The notes below the pieces were generated by a model. The model was not told where the DNA came from and did no database searches. It was given only the letters and a program-made list of their open reading frames with translations. A DNA stretch of 62,220 nt from Nocardioides sp. (GTDB taxonomy: Bacteria; Actinomycetota; Actinomycetes; Propionibacteriales; Nocardioidaceae). The position numbers and the translations under genes were made by a program. The stretch lies in assembly GCA_025965125.1 (NCBI GenBank), contig JAOPXM010000059.1:1-62220 (forward strand), in the 5' to 3' direction. Shown piece by piece: positions 1 through 9,000 of the stretch. Every line of letters begins with the position of its first letter. Position 1 is the stretch's first letter.

Positions 1-102
1 GGCGACAGCGACCCCGATCCAGGCAGCTCTTCTGTTCGACAGCCATCGGCGTGCTCGTGACCAGCGTGCGTTCTCGGGACCTGTTTGTTCGTAGTCGTTC
101 AT
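1..102 (-). CDS. N-terminal fragment of an unidentified protein, probably membrane-anchored
   Basis: Only the first 34 codons are inside the window; the gene continues past base 1. The ATG at 100-102 follows a GAGGAG Shine-Dalgarno sequence about 7 bases upstream, so the start is well supported. The visible peptide is polar and basic (it begins MNDYEQTGPENARW and contains SRARRW and SNRRAAW) and then turns hydrophobic (IGVAVA). This looks like a cytoplasmic head followed by the beginning of a first membrane segment. It lies 47 bases downstream of the phosphotransferase gene on the same strand and may be co-transcribed with it. The family cannot be identified from this fragment. Confidence 0.7.
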   Translation of the reverse strand, partial: MNDYEQTGPENARWSRARRWLSNRRAAWIGVAVA

Positions 103-149
103 GTTCGGGCTCCTCTGGCTCAGGCAACTACGCCGAGCGTGCCCGCCCT

Positions 150-1100
150 TCATGTGAGGTCTCTGTCGGCCTCCTGTGAGTAGATGTCGCCGGTCCCTGC
201 GATCGCCCGGAGCAACCGGTCCGCCCGCTCGGCGACCGGGTTCTCGTGCCGGCGGATGGCCAGCTCGACCAACGCCCACAGGTCCGCCGACCTGGCCAGG
301 GCCAGCGCCGCGTCCGTCGACACCGTGCGGCGGGCGGCGTAGGTCTCGAGAACGGCCGCGGTGAACGCCTCGTCGCGCTCGAACCGGAGCAGGTTTCCCA
401 GGTCGGTGAACGGGTGGCCGGCGTGTGCGTACTCCCAGTCGACCAAGCCGGTGACCTCGAGCGACTGCGGATCGACGAGGAGGTTCTTGGGGTTGAAGTC
501 ACTGTGCACGAGGCAGCGCCGGCCGACCGTGTCGAGCAACGCCTGGGCGTCGACCACGACCTCGCGGAGCCCATCGAGCTCCCGAGTGCTCAGGTGGGCG
601 AGCGCGGGCTCTCGTGCCGCGAGAAGTGCCGGCAGCCCGTCGAGCTGCTCACCCGTCGGCTCCTCGAAGCTGCCGATCCCCAGCGTTCCGTCCACGAACG
701 GGCCGGCCGACAGCATCGGCATGCCGCCGAGGTCCGCCAGCAGCCCACCCAGGTGGGTGCCCAGCACGGCACGGGCCGTCGGGTCGAGGCCCGGCAGCAG
801 GTCGTCCCCGCGCACGCCGGGCAGGAACGACGTCACGAGCAACGCCGGCATCCCGGCGACCGGGTCGGCCCGACGTACCTCCAGGACCTCGGGCACCGGC
901 ACCAGACCCCGCACCAGCCGGAGCAGCGCGGCGTCGACCTCGTGGGCCTGCGATCCACGGTGCCCCGGACGCGCATAGATGCGGACGACCGTGCGCTCGC
1001 CGGCGGCCTGCGCCAGGAACGTCTCCCCCGACCAGCCACCGGTCAGCGGCGTCAGCCACCCGAGCTCGCCGAGCTCGATCGCGTCCGCGGTGTCATCCAT
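150..1100 (-). CDS. Aminoglycoside phosphotransferase (APH)-fold small-molecule kinase
   Basis: A 316-residue protein of the APH/choline-kinase-like superfamily, which transfers phosphate from ATP to a small hydroxylated molecule in the cytoplasm. The catalytic loop HSDFNPKN (HxDxxxxN) and the downstream DWE metal-binding Asp are intact, followed by the usual GHPFTDLGN segment. An N-lobe beta-strand region with TVVRIYARPG supplies the nucleotide-binding lysine/arginine strand. I chose the ATG at 1098-1100 (MDDTADAIEL); an upstream in-frame start would add 28 low-complexity residues and run into the divergent methyltransferase promoter. The substrate is unknown: many such chromosomal genes are not antibiotic-resistance genes, and nothing here points to a drug. 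The gene is divergent from the methyltransferase, with a 44-base gap. Confidence 0.85.
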   Translation of the reverse strand: MDDTADAIELGELGWLTPLTGGWSGETFLAQAAGERTVVRIYARPGHRGSQAHEVDAALLRLVRGLVPVPEVLEVRRADPVAGMPALLVTSFLPGVRGDDLLPGLDPTARAVLGTHLGGLLADLGGMPMLSAGPFVDGTLGIGSFEEPTGEQLDGLPALLAAREPALAHLSTRELDGLREVVVDAQALLDTVGRRCLVHSDFNPKNLLVDPQSLEVTGLVDWEYAHAGHPFTDLGNLLRFERDEAFTAAVLETYAARRTVSTDAALALARSADLWALVELAIRRHENPVAERADRLLRAIAGTGDIYSQEADRDLT

Positions 1101-1132
1101 GGAACACGATGCTGTCACGACCCCCCGCGGTC

Positions 1133-1138
1133 TACGGT
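1133..1138 (+). promoter_or_regulatory. Putative -10 element, leaderless start of the methyltransferase
   Basis: TACGGT ends six bases before the GTG start at 1145, and there is no Shine-Dalgarno sequence. A transcript starting about seven bases after the hexamer would begin at the start codon. I see no clear -35. It is one of ten such arrangements in this window. Confidence 0.4.
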
Positions 1139-1144
1139 CGTGGC

Positions 1145-1984
1145 GTGAACGACCTCGCGCCCGACTCGCGGACCCACACCCCACACAAGCCGGTCCGGGT
1201 CGAACGCCGCCGGGTCGACGAGGCGGAGTCCCGCAAGGCCAACGGACCGGACTGGGACCGTTACGCCGACGAGTACCAGGCCTCGCACGGCGAGTTCCTC
1301 GGCGACGCCGGCTTCGTCTGGGGACCGGAGGGCTTCACCGAGGCGGAGGCCGGGATCCTCGGTGACGTGACCGGTCGTGACGTGCTCGAGGTCGGCTCCG
1401 GAGCGGGTCAGTGCTCGCGCTGGGTGCGGACCCAGGGCGGTCGCGCCTACGGGCTCGACCTCTCCCGGCGCCAGCTCCAGCACTCGCGCCGCATCGACGA
1501 AGCGAGCGGGATCGTGGTGCCGTCGGTCCTCGGGACCGCGACGGACCTGCCGTTCGCCGACGACTCCTTCGACGTGGTGTTCTCCTCGTTCGGAGCCCTG
1601 CAGTTCGTCAGCGACATCGACGTGGCGGTGGCCGACACCGCCCGGGTGCTGCGCCCTGGGGGCCGCTTTGCGTTCTCGATCACCCATCCGACCCGCTGGA
1701 TGTTTCCCGACGACCCGAGCGAGGCCGGACTGGTCGCCAGCCAGTCCTACTGGGACCGCACACCGTACGTCGAGGTCGACGACACCACGGGTGAGGTGTC
1801 ATACGTGGAGCACCACCGCACGCTGGGCGACTGGGTCTCGCTGCTGGCCGGGACCGGCTTCGTGCTGACCGACCTGCTGGAACCGGAGTGGCCCGAGCAC
1901 CACGACCGGATCTGGGGTGGCTGGTCGGGCGTCCGGGGCAGGTTCACCCCGGGCACGGCGATCTTTGGTGCCAACCTGCGCTGA
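1145..1984 (+). CDS. SAM-dependent methyltransferase, class I
   Basis: A 279-residue Rossmann-fold methyltransferase. Motif I reads VLEVGSGAGQCSRW (about residues 79-92) and binds S-adenosylmethionine; ATDLPFADDSFDVVFSSFG is the motif II/III region, followed by ARVLRPGGRFAFS. The N-terminal RKANGPDWDRYADEYQ resembles other actinobacterial proteins annotated only as class I methyltransferases. The C-terminal part (HRTLGDWVSLLAGTGF) forms the substrate-side cap. The GTG at 1145 was chosen because no Shine-Dalgarno sequence is present and a -10-like hexamer sits just upstream. The methyl acceptor is unknown. The gene ends three bases before the stop of the convergent DUF3068 gene. Confidence 0.88.
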   Translation: MNDLAPDSRTHTPHKPVRVERRRVDEAESRKANGPDWDRYADEYQASHGEFLGDAGFVWGPEGFTEAEAGILGDVTGRDVLEVGSGAGQCSRWVRTQGGRAYGLDLSRRQLQHSRRIDEASGIVVPSVLGTATDLPFADDSFDVVFSSFGALQFVSDIDVAVADTARVLRPGGRFAFSITHPTRWMFPDDPSEAGLVASQSYWDRTPYVEVDDTTGEVSYVEHHRTLGDWVSLLAGTGFVLTDLLEPEWPEHHDRIWGGWSGVRGRFTPGTAIFGANLR

Positions 1985-1987
1985 GCG

Positions 1988-2920
1988 TCAGCCGCCGAGC
2001 GAGACCGACGCCTGACGGTCAGCGGTGGTCTCGTCCTCGGAACGGCGACGACCGGTGAGCAGCAGGGCCGCGCCGCCGAGGACTGCCAACCCGCCGCCGA
2101 TGAAGCCGACGAGCGGGATGACGACGAGCATCAGGGTGAGCTGGCCCATGTTGGTGTGGGCGTCGTCCGCGAACGTCTGGACCTGCTCCGGGGTGAACTC
2201 CGCCTTCAGGTCCAGGACCTGGGTGCCGTCCTCGAGGTAGCGCTGCTGGTCCTGGGTCTGCTGCTGGATGGCGCCGGTCTTCGGCTCGACGTAGATCGTC
2301 GCGACGTTGTCGTAGGTGCCCTGGACGCCGTCGAGGATCTCGATCGGCGCGTCCTTGATCGTCACGACGTACTTGTAGGTCTGGACACCGGCGATGTCCT
2401 CGGTGCCCTGGTAGACCGCGTCGACGGCCTTACCGATCGTGCTGTCCCAGTAGGGATAGGTCGTCTTCGCCGAGTCGAAGGGGAACTTGTTGACCAGGCC
2501 GTCGTGCGGGACGGCGTCGGCGGGCAGCAGCCCGGCGTCGTTGACGGCCAGGCCGCTCACCCGGTCGGTGGCGAAGACATCCACTGTGGCACTGACCAGA
2601 CGGGGGTCCGTCGCGTCGACGCAGTTGGGCGCGTTGCCGTCGTCGTTCAACACCACGCAGGCCGTCTGCACCCACACACCGGTGGTGTCCGTGGAAGCGT
2701 CGGTGTCGTTCTTCGTCTGGCTCAGGATCTTGATCGGGTGGCTCTCGAGCTCGCCGGTGTCCGCGTTGAGCTTCTGCACCGTCCCGCTGAGGTACGTCGT
2801 GGTGTCGACGTCGATGGGCGTCTTCTTGACAACGCCCGGTGCCCAGGCCGTGGCCAGCACCCCCGCGACGAGCAGGAAGCCCCCAAGGGCAAGCAGGATC
2901 CGACCGGAAATTTTTCGCAC
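1988..2920 (-). CDS. DUF3068 (PorA-like) membrane-anchored extracellular protein
   Basis: A 310-residue protein with a hydrophobic N-terminal helix (ILLALGGFLLVAGVLATAW, about residues 8-26), a long extracytoplasmic beta-rich region and a C-terminal membrane helix (LMLVVIPLVGFIGGGLAVL), then a short basic cytoplasmic tail. This two-helix layout, and motifs such as DVDTTTYLSGTV and TYDNVATIYVEPKTGAIQ, are typical of the actinobacterial DUF3068 family, exemplified by Rv0227c beside the mycobacterial AftD region. The function is not established. The GTG at 2918-2920 is preceded by GGGGAGGGAATGAA, a strong Shine-Dalgarno sequence; a start at 3010 would add 30 unlikely residues. It is divergent from the next gene, and 97 bases between them hold both promoters. 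Confidence 0.85.
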   Translation of the reverse strand: MRKISGRILLALGGFLLVAGVLATAWAPGVVKKTPIDVDTTTYLSGTVQKLNADTGELESHPIKILSQTKNDTDASTDTTGVWVQTACVVLNDDGNAPNCVDATDPRLVSATVDVFATDRVSGLAVNDAGLLPADAVPHDGLVNKFPFDSAKTTYPYWDSTIGKAVDAVYQGTEDIAGVQTYKYVVTIKDAPIEILDGVQGTYDNVATIYVEPKTGAIQQQTQDQQRYLEDGTQVLDLKAEFTPEQVQTFADDAHTNMGQLTLMLVVIPLVGFIGGGLAVLGGAALLLTGRRRSEDETTADRQASVSLGG

Positions 2921-3017
2921 TTCATTCCCTCCCCAGGAAACATGTTCGCCACACCCTAGCCCGCTGCGACGTGCGCGCGCGGGAAACCGCGCAGACCCGC
3001 TGTGGAACACTCGGCCG

Positions 3018-4838
3018 GTGCCATCCCCGACGCCGCGCCGAGCGGAGCCGGCAGAACTGGTCCTCGTCGTCGCTGCCCTGATGGTGGTGGCCCAGCTGGC
3101 CTTCCGGGCCTGGGCGTTGTACCCCTCCTGGTTCTACGCCGACGACTACCGGCTCGTCGGACAGGCACGCGACAGCTCGCTGGGTGTCGACTACCTGACC
3201 CGCCCCTACGACAGCCAGTTCATGCCGGTCGGCCGGCTCCTGGCCTGGGTCGTGGGTCGCGCGGACCACCTCGACTGGCATCTCGCAGCGTCCATGAGCC
3301 TCGGCCTGCAGGCGCTGGCGAGCGTCGCGTGCCTCTGGATGCTGGTGGTGGTCTTCGGCCGCCGTTGGCAGATCCTGCTGCCGTTGGGTGTCTACCTGTC
3401 GAGCGCGATGACGATGCCGGCACTGATGTGGTGGGCGGCGGCCCTGAACCAGCTGCCGCTGCAGGCCGTGTTCTTCGCCGCGGTCGCGACGTGGACGGCC
3501 TACCTGCGCGGACGCCGCTTCCGCTGGATCGCGCTGACGATGCTGGTGCTCGGCGTCGGCCTCCTGTGCTACGTGAAGACCCTGCTGGTGTTCGTGGTGC
3601 TGGCCTACGTTGCCGTGGCCTACTTCAGCAGCGGAGGGGTCCTGCGTCGGCCCTGGACAGCGGTGCGACGCTACTGGCCCGCAGCCCTCGCTGGGCTCGG
3701 GGTCGGCGGTGCGTTTCTCGTGTACTACGTCACCCAGGTCCCACAGATCGTGGCCACCGGCGAGGCCCCCGTGGCCGGTGCGCTGGCCAGGTCCATGCTC
3801 GGGCGGGCGTTGGTCGTCGGCATGCTCGGCGGCCCCTGGCGGTGGGACGACTTCAATCCGCCGGTCGGCATTGCCGACCCACCCTCGGCGGCCGTTGCAG
3901 CTTCCTGGGTGTTCGTCGTGGTCGCGGCCATCCTGCTGGTGCTGCTGCGCCGCCGGACCGGACGGGCCTGGCTGCTCCTCCTTGCGTACGCCGGGGCGGC
4001 GTACGTGCTGCTCCTGACCACCCGAGCGCAGATCGTGGGCGGGACGCTCGGCCTGGAGTACCGCTACCTGACCGACACCGTCTGCGTCCTCGTGCTGTGC
4101 GTCGGCCTCGCCACCATGTCGGTTCCCGGTGCTGTGGAGTCGAGCGAGCCCCGCACCCGGACGCGCCCGCGCTGGTTGGCGACCCGTGCGTCCGGCCTCG
4201 TGCCGACGGTTGCGCTGATCGTCCTGCTCGTGGTTTCGGGTTCGATCAGCTCGGTTCGCTACGTGCTGATCTGGCACCACGACAACCCCGGGGCCGACTT
4301 CGTGACGACTGCCTCCCGCGGACTTGCCGGCCACGGGACCGTGGACCTGGCAGACGAGCCCCTGCCCGCCGAGGTGATGTCGGGTCTGACGGCGCCCTAC
4401 GACCGCTCGGGGCTGTTCGTGCCGCTGTTCGCCGACAACGTGCGCTTTCCCGAGGTCAGCTCGCGGCTCGCGGTCCTCGACAAGGACGGCAGCCCCCACG
4501 ATGCCGTCATCCGGCCGAACGTGGTGAGCGGCCCCGGGCCCGTGCCCGGGTGCGGCTGGCAGGTGGCGAACGGCTCGACCACGGTGCCGCTGGAAGGTGG
4601 TGCGGGGTTCGAGGACACCTGGCTGCGGATCGGCTACCTGGCGTCGGCAGCCGACTCGATGTCGGTGCGAGTCGGCGACCTGACGGTGGACGCGTCCGTG
4701 AGCCGCGGTCTCGGCAACATCTTCGTCCGGGCCCCGTTCGGGACCTCGAGCGTCACACTGGAGGCACCGCGCGACGGTGCCACGGTGTGCGTGGACACCA
4801 TCGAGGTGGGACCACCCGAACCAGGAGACCCCTTGTGA
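3018..4838 (+). CDS. Multi-pass membrane protein, possible GT-C-type glycosyltransferase
   Basis: A 606-residue integral membrane protein with roughly ten hydrophobic segments between about residues 10 and 420, followed by an extracytoplasmic C-terminal region of about 180 residues containing two cysteines (PVPGCGW and GATVCVDT). The first loop carries PSWFYADDYRL; an acidic pair in the first extracytoplasmic loop is a hallmark of GT-C-fold lipid-sugar glycosyltransferases, so that role is plausible but unproven. I do not recognise a named family. The GTG at 3018 has no clear Shine-Dalgarno sequence, and the weak hexamer AACACT lies six bases upstream. The stop overlaps the GTG of the acyltransferase (GTGA), so the two are probably translated together, suggesting a two-enzyme surface-glycan step. 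Confidence 0.72.
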   Translation: MPSPTPRRAEPAELVLVVAALMVVAQLAFRAWALYPSWFYADDYRLVGQARDSSLGVDYLTRPYDSQFMPVGRLLAWVVGRADHLDWHLAASMSLGLQALASVACLWMLVVVFGRRWQILLPLGVYLSSAMTMPALMWWAAALNQLPLQAVFFAAVATWTAYLRGRRFRWIALTMLVLGVGLLCYVKTLLVFVVLAYVAVAYFSSGGVLRRPWTAVRRYWPAALAGLGVGGAFLVYYVTQVPQIVATGEAPVAGALARSMLGRALVVGMLGGPWRWDDFNPPVGIADPPSAAVAASWVFVVVAAILLVLLRRRTGRAWLLLLAYAGAAYVLLLTTRAQIVGGTLGLEYRYLTDTVCVLVLCVGLATMSVPGAVESSEPRTRTRPRWLATRASGLVPTVALIVLLVVSGSISSVRYVLIWHHDNPGADFVTTASRGLAGHGTVDLADEPLPAEVMSGLTAPYDRSGLFVPLFADNVRFPEVSSRLAVLDKDGSPHDAVIRPNVVSGPGPVPGCGWQVANGSTTVPLEGGAGFEDTWLRIGYLASAADSMSVRVGDLTVDASVSRGLGNIFVRAPFGTSSVTLEAPRDGATVCVDTIEVGPPEPGDPL

Positions 4839-6076
4839 GCGCGAGGACCGTGACGGACACGACCGTGAGCGGCGCCGCGCCCGGAGAACGGGTCGAGGTG
4901 GCGTTCCCGGTGCTCGACTCGCTGCGGGCCGTCGGTGCGGTGGCCGTGCTCACGACCCATGTTGCGTTCTGGGCCGGCGCCTACACGCGCCACGGACTCT
5001 GGGGCACCCTCCTGGCCCGTCTGGACGTGGGGGTGGCGATCTTCTTCGTGCTGTCCGGCTTCCTGCTCTCCCGCGAGTTCCTGGTGCGAGCGGCCCGTGG
5101 GCGACCGGCGCCGGGGCTCGGCCGCTACCTGTGGAAGCGGTTCCTGCGGATCGCCCCCGTCTACATCGTCACGGTCGTGCTGGCCCTGACGTTCATCGAC
5201 TCGAACGCCGACCTCGGAATCTCGGACTGGCTGACCACCCTGCTGCTCGGCAACACGTTCGTCGACGGGCTCCCGCCTGCCGGCCTGACCCAGATGTGGA
5301 GCCTCGCAGCGGAGGTCACCTTCTACGTCGTGCTACCGCTGCTGATGCTCGTCGCGGTCGGTGGGCGGCGACTTCGCCCGTGGCGGGTGATGGCGGTCCT
5401 CGTTGCCATGGCGGCGGTATCGGTCTGGTGGCACCTCGACGGTGCCGCGCGGGCGGCCCACGGCACGGGTGGCAGCACCCTTCAGTGGCTGCCGTCGTAC
5501 CTGTCGTGGTTTGCGGCGGGCATCGGGCTGGCACTTGTCCAGGTGCTGCACACCCAGGGCCGCTGGCAGCGGCTGACCGGCCTGGTGGTCACCCTGGCCC
5601 GGCAGCCCGGCAGCTGCTGGGCCCTCGCCGCCGGACTGCTCCTGGTCAGCGCCACTCCCCTCGCCGGACCAACCATGCTCGCGAGCCCGACGGCCTCGGA
5701 GTCGCTGACGAAGAGCGTGCTGTACGGCGCCATCGGCACGTTGATCGTCGCGACCGGTGTCTTCACCGTTGCTGACGGCGCCTACTCCCGGGTCTTCGGA
5801 CACGGTGGAGCCAGGCACCTGGGCTGGATCTCGTACGGACTCTTCTGCCTGCACCTTCCGGGACTCCACCTGGTGATGTGGGCGACCGGGTGGACCGAGT
5901 TCCAGGGCCACGGGCTCCAGCTCTGGGTGCTGACGATGGCCGTCGGCCTGGTCGCGGCCGAGCTTGCCTACCGTCTGATCGAGCGTCCCGCCCTGCGTCT
6001 CAAGGGACTGGGCCGGCGCTCGGTCCCCGAGCCCGCCGTCGTCACCGCGGCCACGAGCGGCACCAGCACGAGGTAG
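4835..6076 (+). CDS. Acyltransferase family 3 (integral membrane O-acyltransferase)
   Basis: A 413-residue multi-pass protein of the Acyl_transf_3 family, which O-acetylates or O-succinylates sugars at the membrane. Family marks include the N-terminal LRAVGAVAVLTTHVAFW with its conserved His, FFVLSGFLLSREF, WKRFLRIAPVYIV and TQMWSLAAEVTFYVVLPL. About ten hydrophobic helices span the protein. The GTG at 4835 overlaps the preceding stop as GTGA. An acyltransferase of this family (Rv0228) also sits beside DUF3068 in mycobacteria. The last 109 bases, encoding a hydrophilic tail after RLIERPALRLKG, overlap the 3' end of aftD on the opposite strand. Confidence 0.9.
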   Translation: MSARTVTDTTVSGAAPGERVEVAFPVLDSLRAVGAVAVLTTHVAFWAGAYTRHGLWGTLLARLDVGVAIFFVLSGFLLSREFLVRAARGRPAPGLGRYLWKRFLRIAPVYIVTVVLALTFIDSNADLGISDWLTTLLLGNTFVDGLPPAGLTQMWSLAAEVTFYVVLPLLMLVAVGGRRLRPWRVMAVLVAMAAVSVWWHLDGAARAAHGTGGSTLQWLPSYLSWFAAGIGLALVQVLHTQGRWQRLTGLVVTLARQPGSCWALAAGLLLVSATPLAGPTMLASPTASESLTKSVLYGAIGTLIVATGVFTVADGAYSRVFGHGGARHLGWISYGLFCLHLPGLHLVMWATGWTEFQGHGLQLWVLTMAVGLVAAELAYRLIERPALRLKGLGRRSVPEPAVVTAATSGTSTR

Positions 6077-9000
6077 TGAGGCCAGCTCGCGTTGCCCGCC
6101 CAGCCGGAGGCACTGCCCCAGGGGGTTGCGACGTACGCGAGCGACGCCACGAGGCACAGGGCTCCCAGCACCCAGGGCGCCTCGGCCGGAGCCCGACGGG
6201 CGAGCACGAACGCTGCCACGGCGGCGGCCAGCCCAATGCTCACGCCGGTCCAGCCGGCGACCAGTCCGGCCATCCCAAGAGCGACCGGGAGCAGAGTCCG
6301 GACCGACAACCCTCGAGTGGTGAGTGGGGCAGGGATTGGCCCTCCCCACCGGCGAGACATGACCACGAGCAGGCCGACCAGCAGGACCGCCAGAGCGAGT
6401 CCGACGCCGAGGCCGAGCCGATAGGCGCCGTCCGGGCCGAAGTCGGCGTGCACCGGGTCCTGGTCGTTGCGAAGAAGCCAGCCCTGCTGCCACCCGTCGA
6501 CGACGACGGGCGCCAGGACGTGACCGTCCTGGGTGGCGCTCCAGCCGGCGTTGGCGTTCTCCCTCATCGACACGAGGGTGTCTCCGGGGGCCGGGGTGAT
6601 CGTCCTGGTCTCCGGGCCGGTCCGCTCCAGGCCCGCCGAGTCCTCGACGACGGGCGTCGGGGCTCCGACCGTGTCGTCGCGTTGGACGAGGACCACCGAG
6701 GCCACCGTGAACGCGTCCCCCGCGTCGGTCGCGATCTCGTTCTCACCTGCGGCCAACGCCACCGGAACCGCGGAGCCGGGCGACGCCGGGCGGCCGCTGG
6801 TCGCCGCGGAGCCGCAGAGCGACGCGTCCGCCAGCAGGCCCCGGGCGAGGTCCAGTGGCGACCCGGTCACCGACGTCTCGTAGGTGCGGCCGTCCACGGT
6901 CACCTCCGGCCCGGTCCCACACGGATAGGTGACGTCGTCGGCCGAGAGCCCCAGCGGGAGGTAGGGAACCCCGGAGAGCCGCAGCTCCGTCACGCCGACG
7001 GCCACGGGCGACGACTGCGAGGCGAAGTCGAGGCTCGAGACGGGTTCGGCCTCCAAGACGTCGATGCGCAGCTGGTCGGTGCGGATCGGCGCGAACGTCG
7101 CGCTCCCGTCCTGGAGCGTGACCTCGCGTCGTCCTCCCGGCCACTCGAGCACCACGTCGGTGGGAGCCCGTGCCGCGGTGTTGCGGTTGACCCGCAGCTG
7201 GAGGCCCGTGACGGTTCGCTTGCCGAGCCAGCGCACGTCGAGGCTGGGCTGGGTCTCGTCGGCTGCGGCGAGCCACGTGGTCCCGGGGTCACCGTCGATG
7301 GCGGCCACGGCAGAGGCGCGCGGATCGGGCACCCCGGTGGACGAGGCACTGATGGACACCGGCTGCTCTCGCAGCAGGAGCTGGTCGAGCAGCGGCCCGG
7401 CGCGTGGGGCCACGCGGATCTCGGGGAGGTAGGAGGCAGGCGCCGACATCGGCACCACCCGACGCATCCCGAGCGGCTCCTCGCTCGGGACCTCGTAGCT
7501 CTGCTGGCACCGCACCCGCAGCAGCACCGAGGCACAGCCGGTGCGGGCGTCGCGGTCTGCACGCAGCACGATCTGGTCCGGTGTCCCCCACGACTCGGGG
7601 AGGGTGGGCAGGACGAGTGCACGCCGAGCGGACACCCCCTCGACGGACACCTCAGCCAGCGCGAGCCGGCCACCGGCGTCCAGCGAGCCGTCCTCGACCC
7701 GGAGCCAGTCCGTCGGGTCCCCGGCCGGCAGCGCCACGACGCGGCGGTCCCCCGGAGCCAGCTCGACCGGATCGGAGACCCCGTTGGCGGTGCGCACCCG
7801 GACCAGCTGGTCCTCGGCCGCTGCCGACCCGGCCGTCAGCACGACGTGGTCGACGACCGTCGGCGTGTCGAGATCGACCTGCCACCAGGCCCGACCGCTC
7901 TTGCCCGCCCCCGAGACCCATGCCGTCTCCGGCGAGCCGTCCAGCGCGGCGTACGGCAGCTCGCCGCGTCGGGCTCCGCCGAGCGAGTCGGCATCCGAGG
8001 CGGATGACGACGCCGAGATGGCCGCGACACCATCGAGGCGGACGGTCGTCGACCAGCGGGCCGCATCGTCGATCAGGTAGTCGCTGGCGGGGTTGGTCGT
8101 ACGGCGGACGTCGCCGGGGGTCGTGGCGGCGGAGTACCCGTCGTGGATGCGCGGGAACGACCGCTCGCGTTGCCGGAGCCCGTCGGTGAGGACGAGCTGA
8201 CCGCCTGGGCCGCCGGCACCGACCAGACCGGACGTTGCATCGGCGGCGAGCACCGCCGGACCGTCGCCGATGACGCCGAGGTCGAGCAGGTCGAGCAGGT
8301 CCTCGGGCCCGCCGGCCACCACCGGGGGCGATGCGCTCGACGTACCCGAGTCCGGGTCCACCTCGAACACCTCGACGGCGGCGTACGACGCCTGCCACCC
8401 GGCGTTGACGAGGAGCCGCCCGCCCTCGGTGTCCAGATGAGCCTTCCCGCCGACGGTCGGGCCGAAGGAGGCCGCAAGGCTGAGCCCCGGGGACTCGGCG
8501 ATCGCCTCGTGCACGACGAAGGGGACCGGCACGTCGTCGCCGGGGGCCAGGTCGTTGCGGACGACGAGGTAGCGGACCCCGGCCCGGCGAAGGTAGGCGG
8601 TCAGCCCGGCGGAGCCCTCACCCTGGGCGAGTCGTGACTCGATCGCGTCGAGCATCCGGATGTTGCCCGGCGGCGTCAGCGGGATGACGTTGCGGGTGGC
8701 CCAGGGCGAGCGCGCGAACGCCTGCATGGGCTCGTCCCGCGGCGTACCCCAGACGTAGTCACCGAACGCCGCACCCGGCACCAGCAGCGCCGTCCCCTCC
8801 GGCTGGTCCCCCAGCCATGTGGCGGTCTGCTGCCAGTATCCGGGGACCCCCAGCGTGGCACCGGCGGGCTCGATCCGGCCCTCGATCGCCGGCAGCGCCG
8901 CCCCCGCGACCGGCAGCACGATCATGGCGAGCACGGCCAGCCTGTTGACCGTGCCCAGCCGGGTGCTCCCCGCCCGGCTCCGCCGCAGATCGACGACCCG

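Noticed and set aside
128-1059. Additional frames opposite and alongside the phosphotransferase gene.
   Set aside because: Arg/Pro/Ser-rich shadow translations with no motif or ribosome site.
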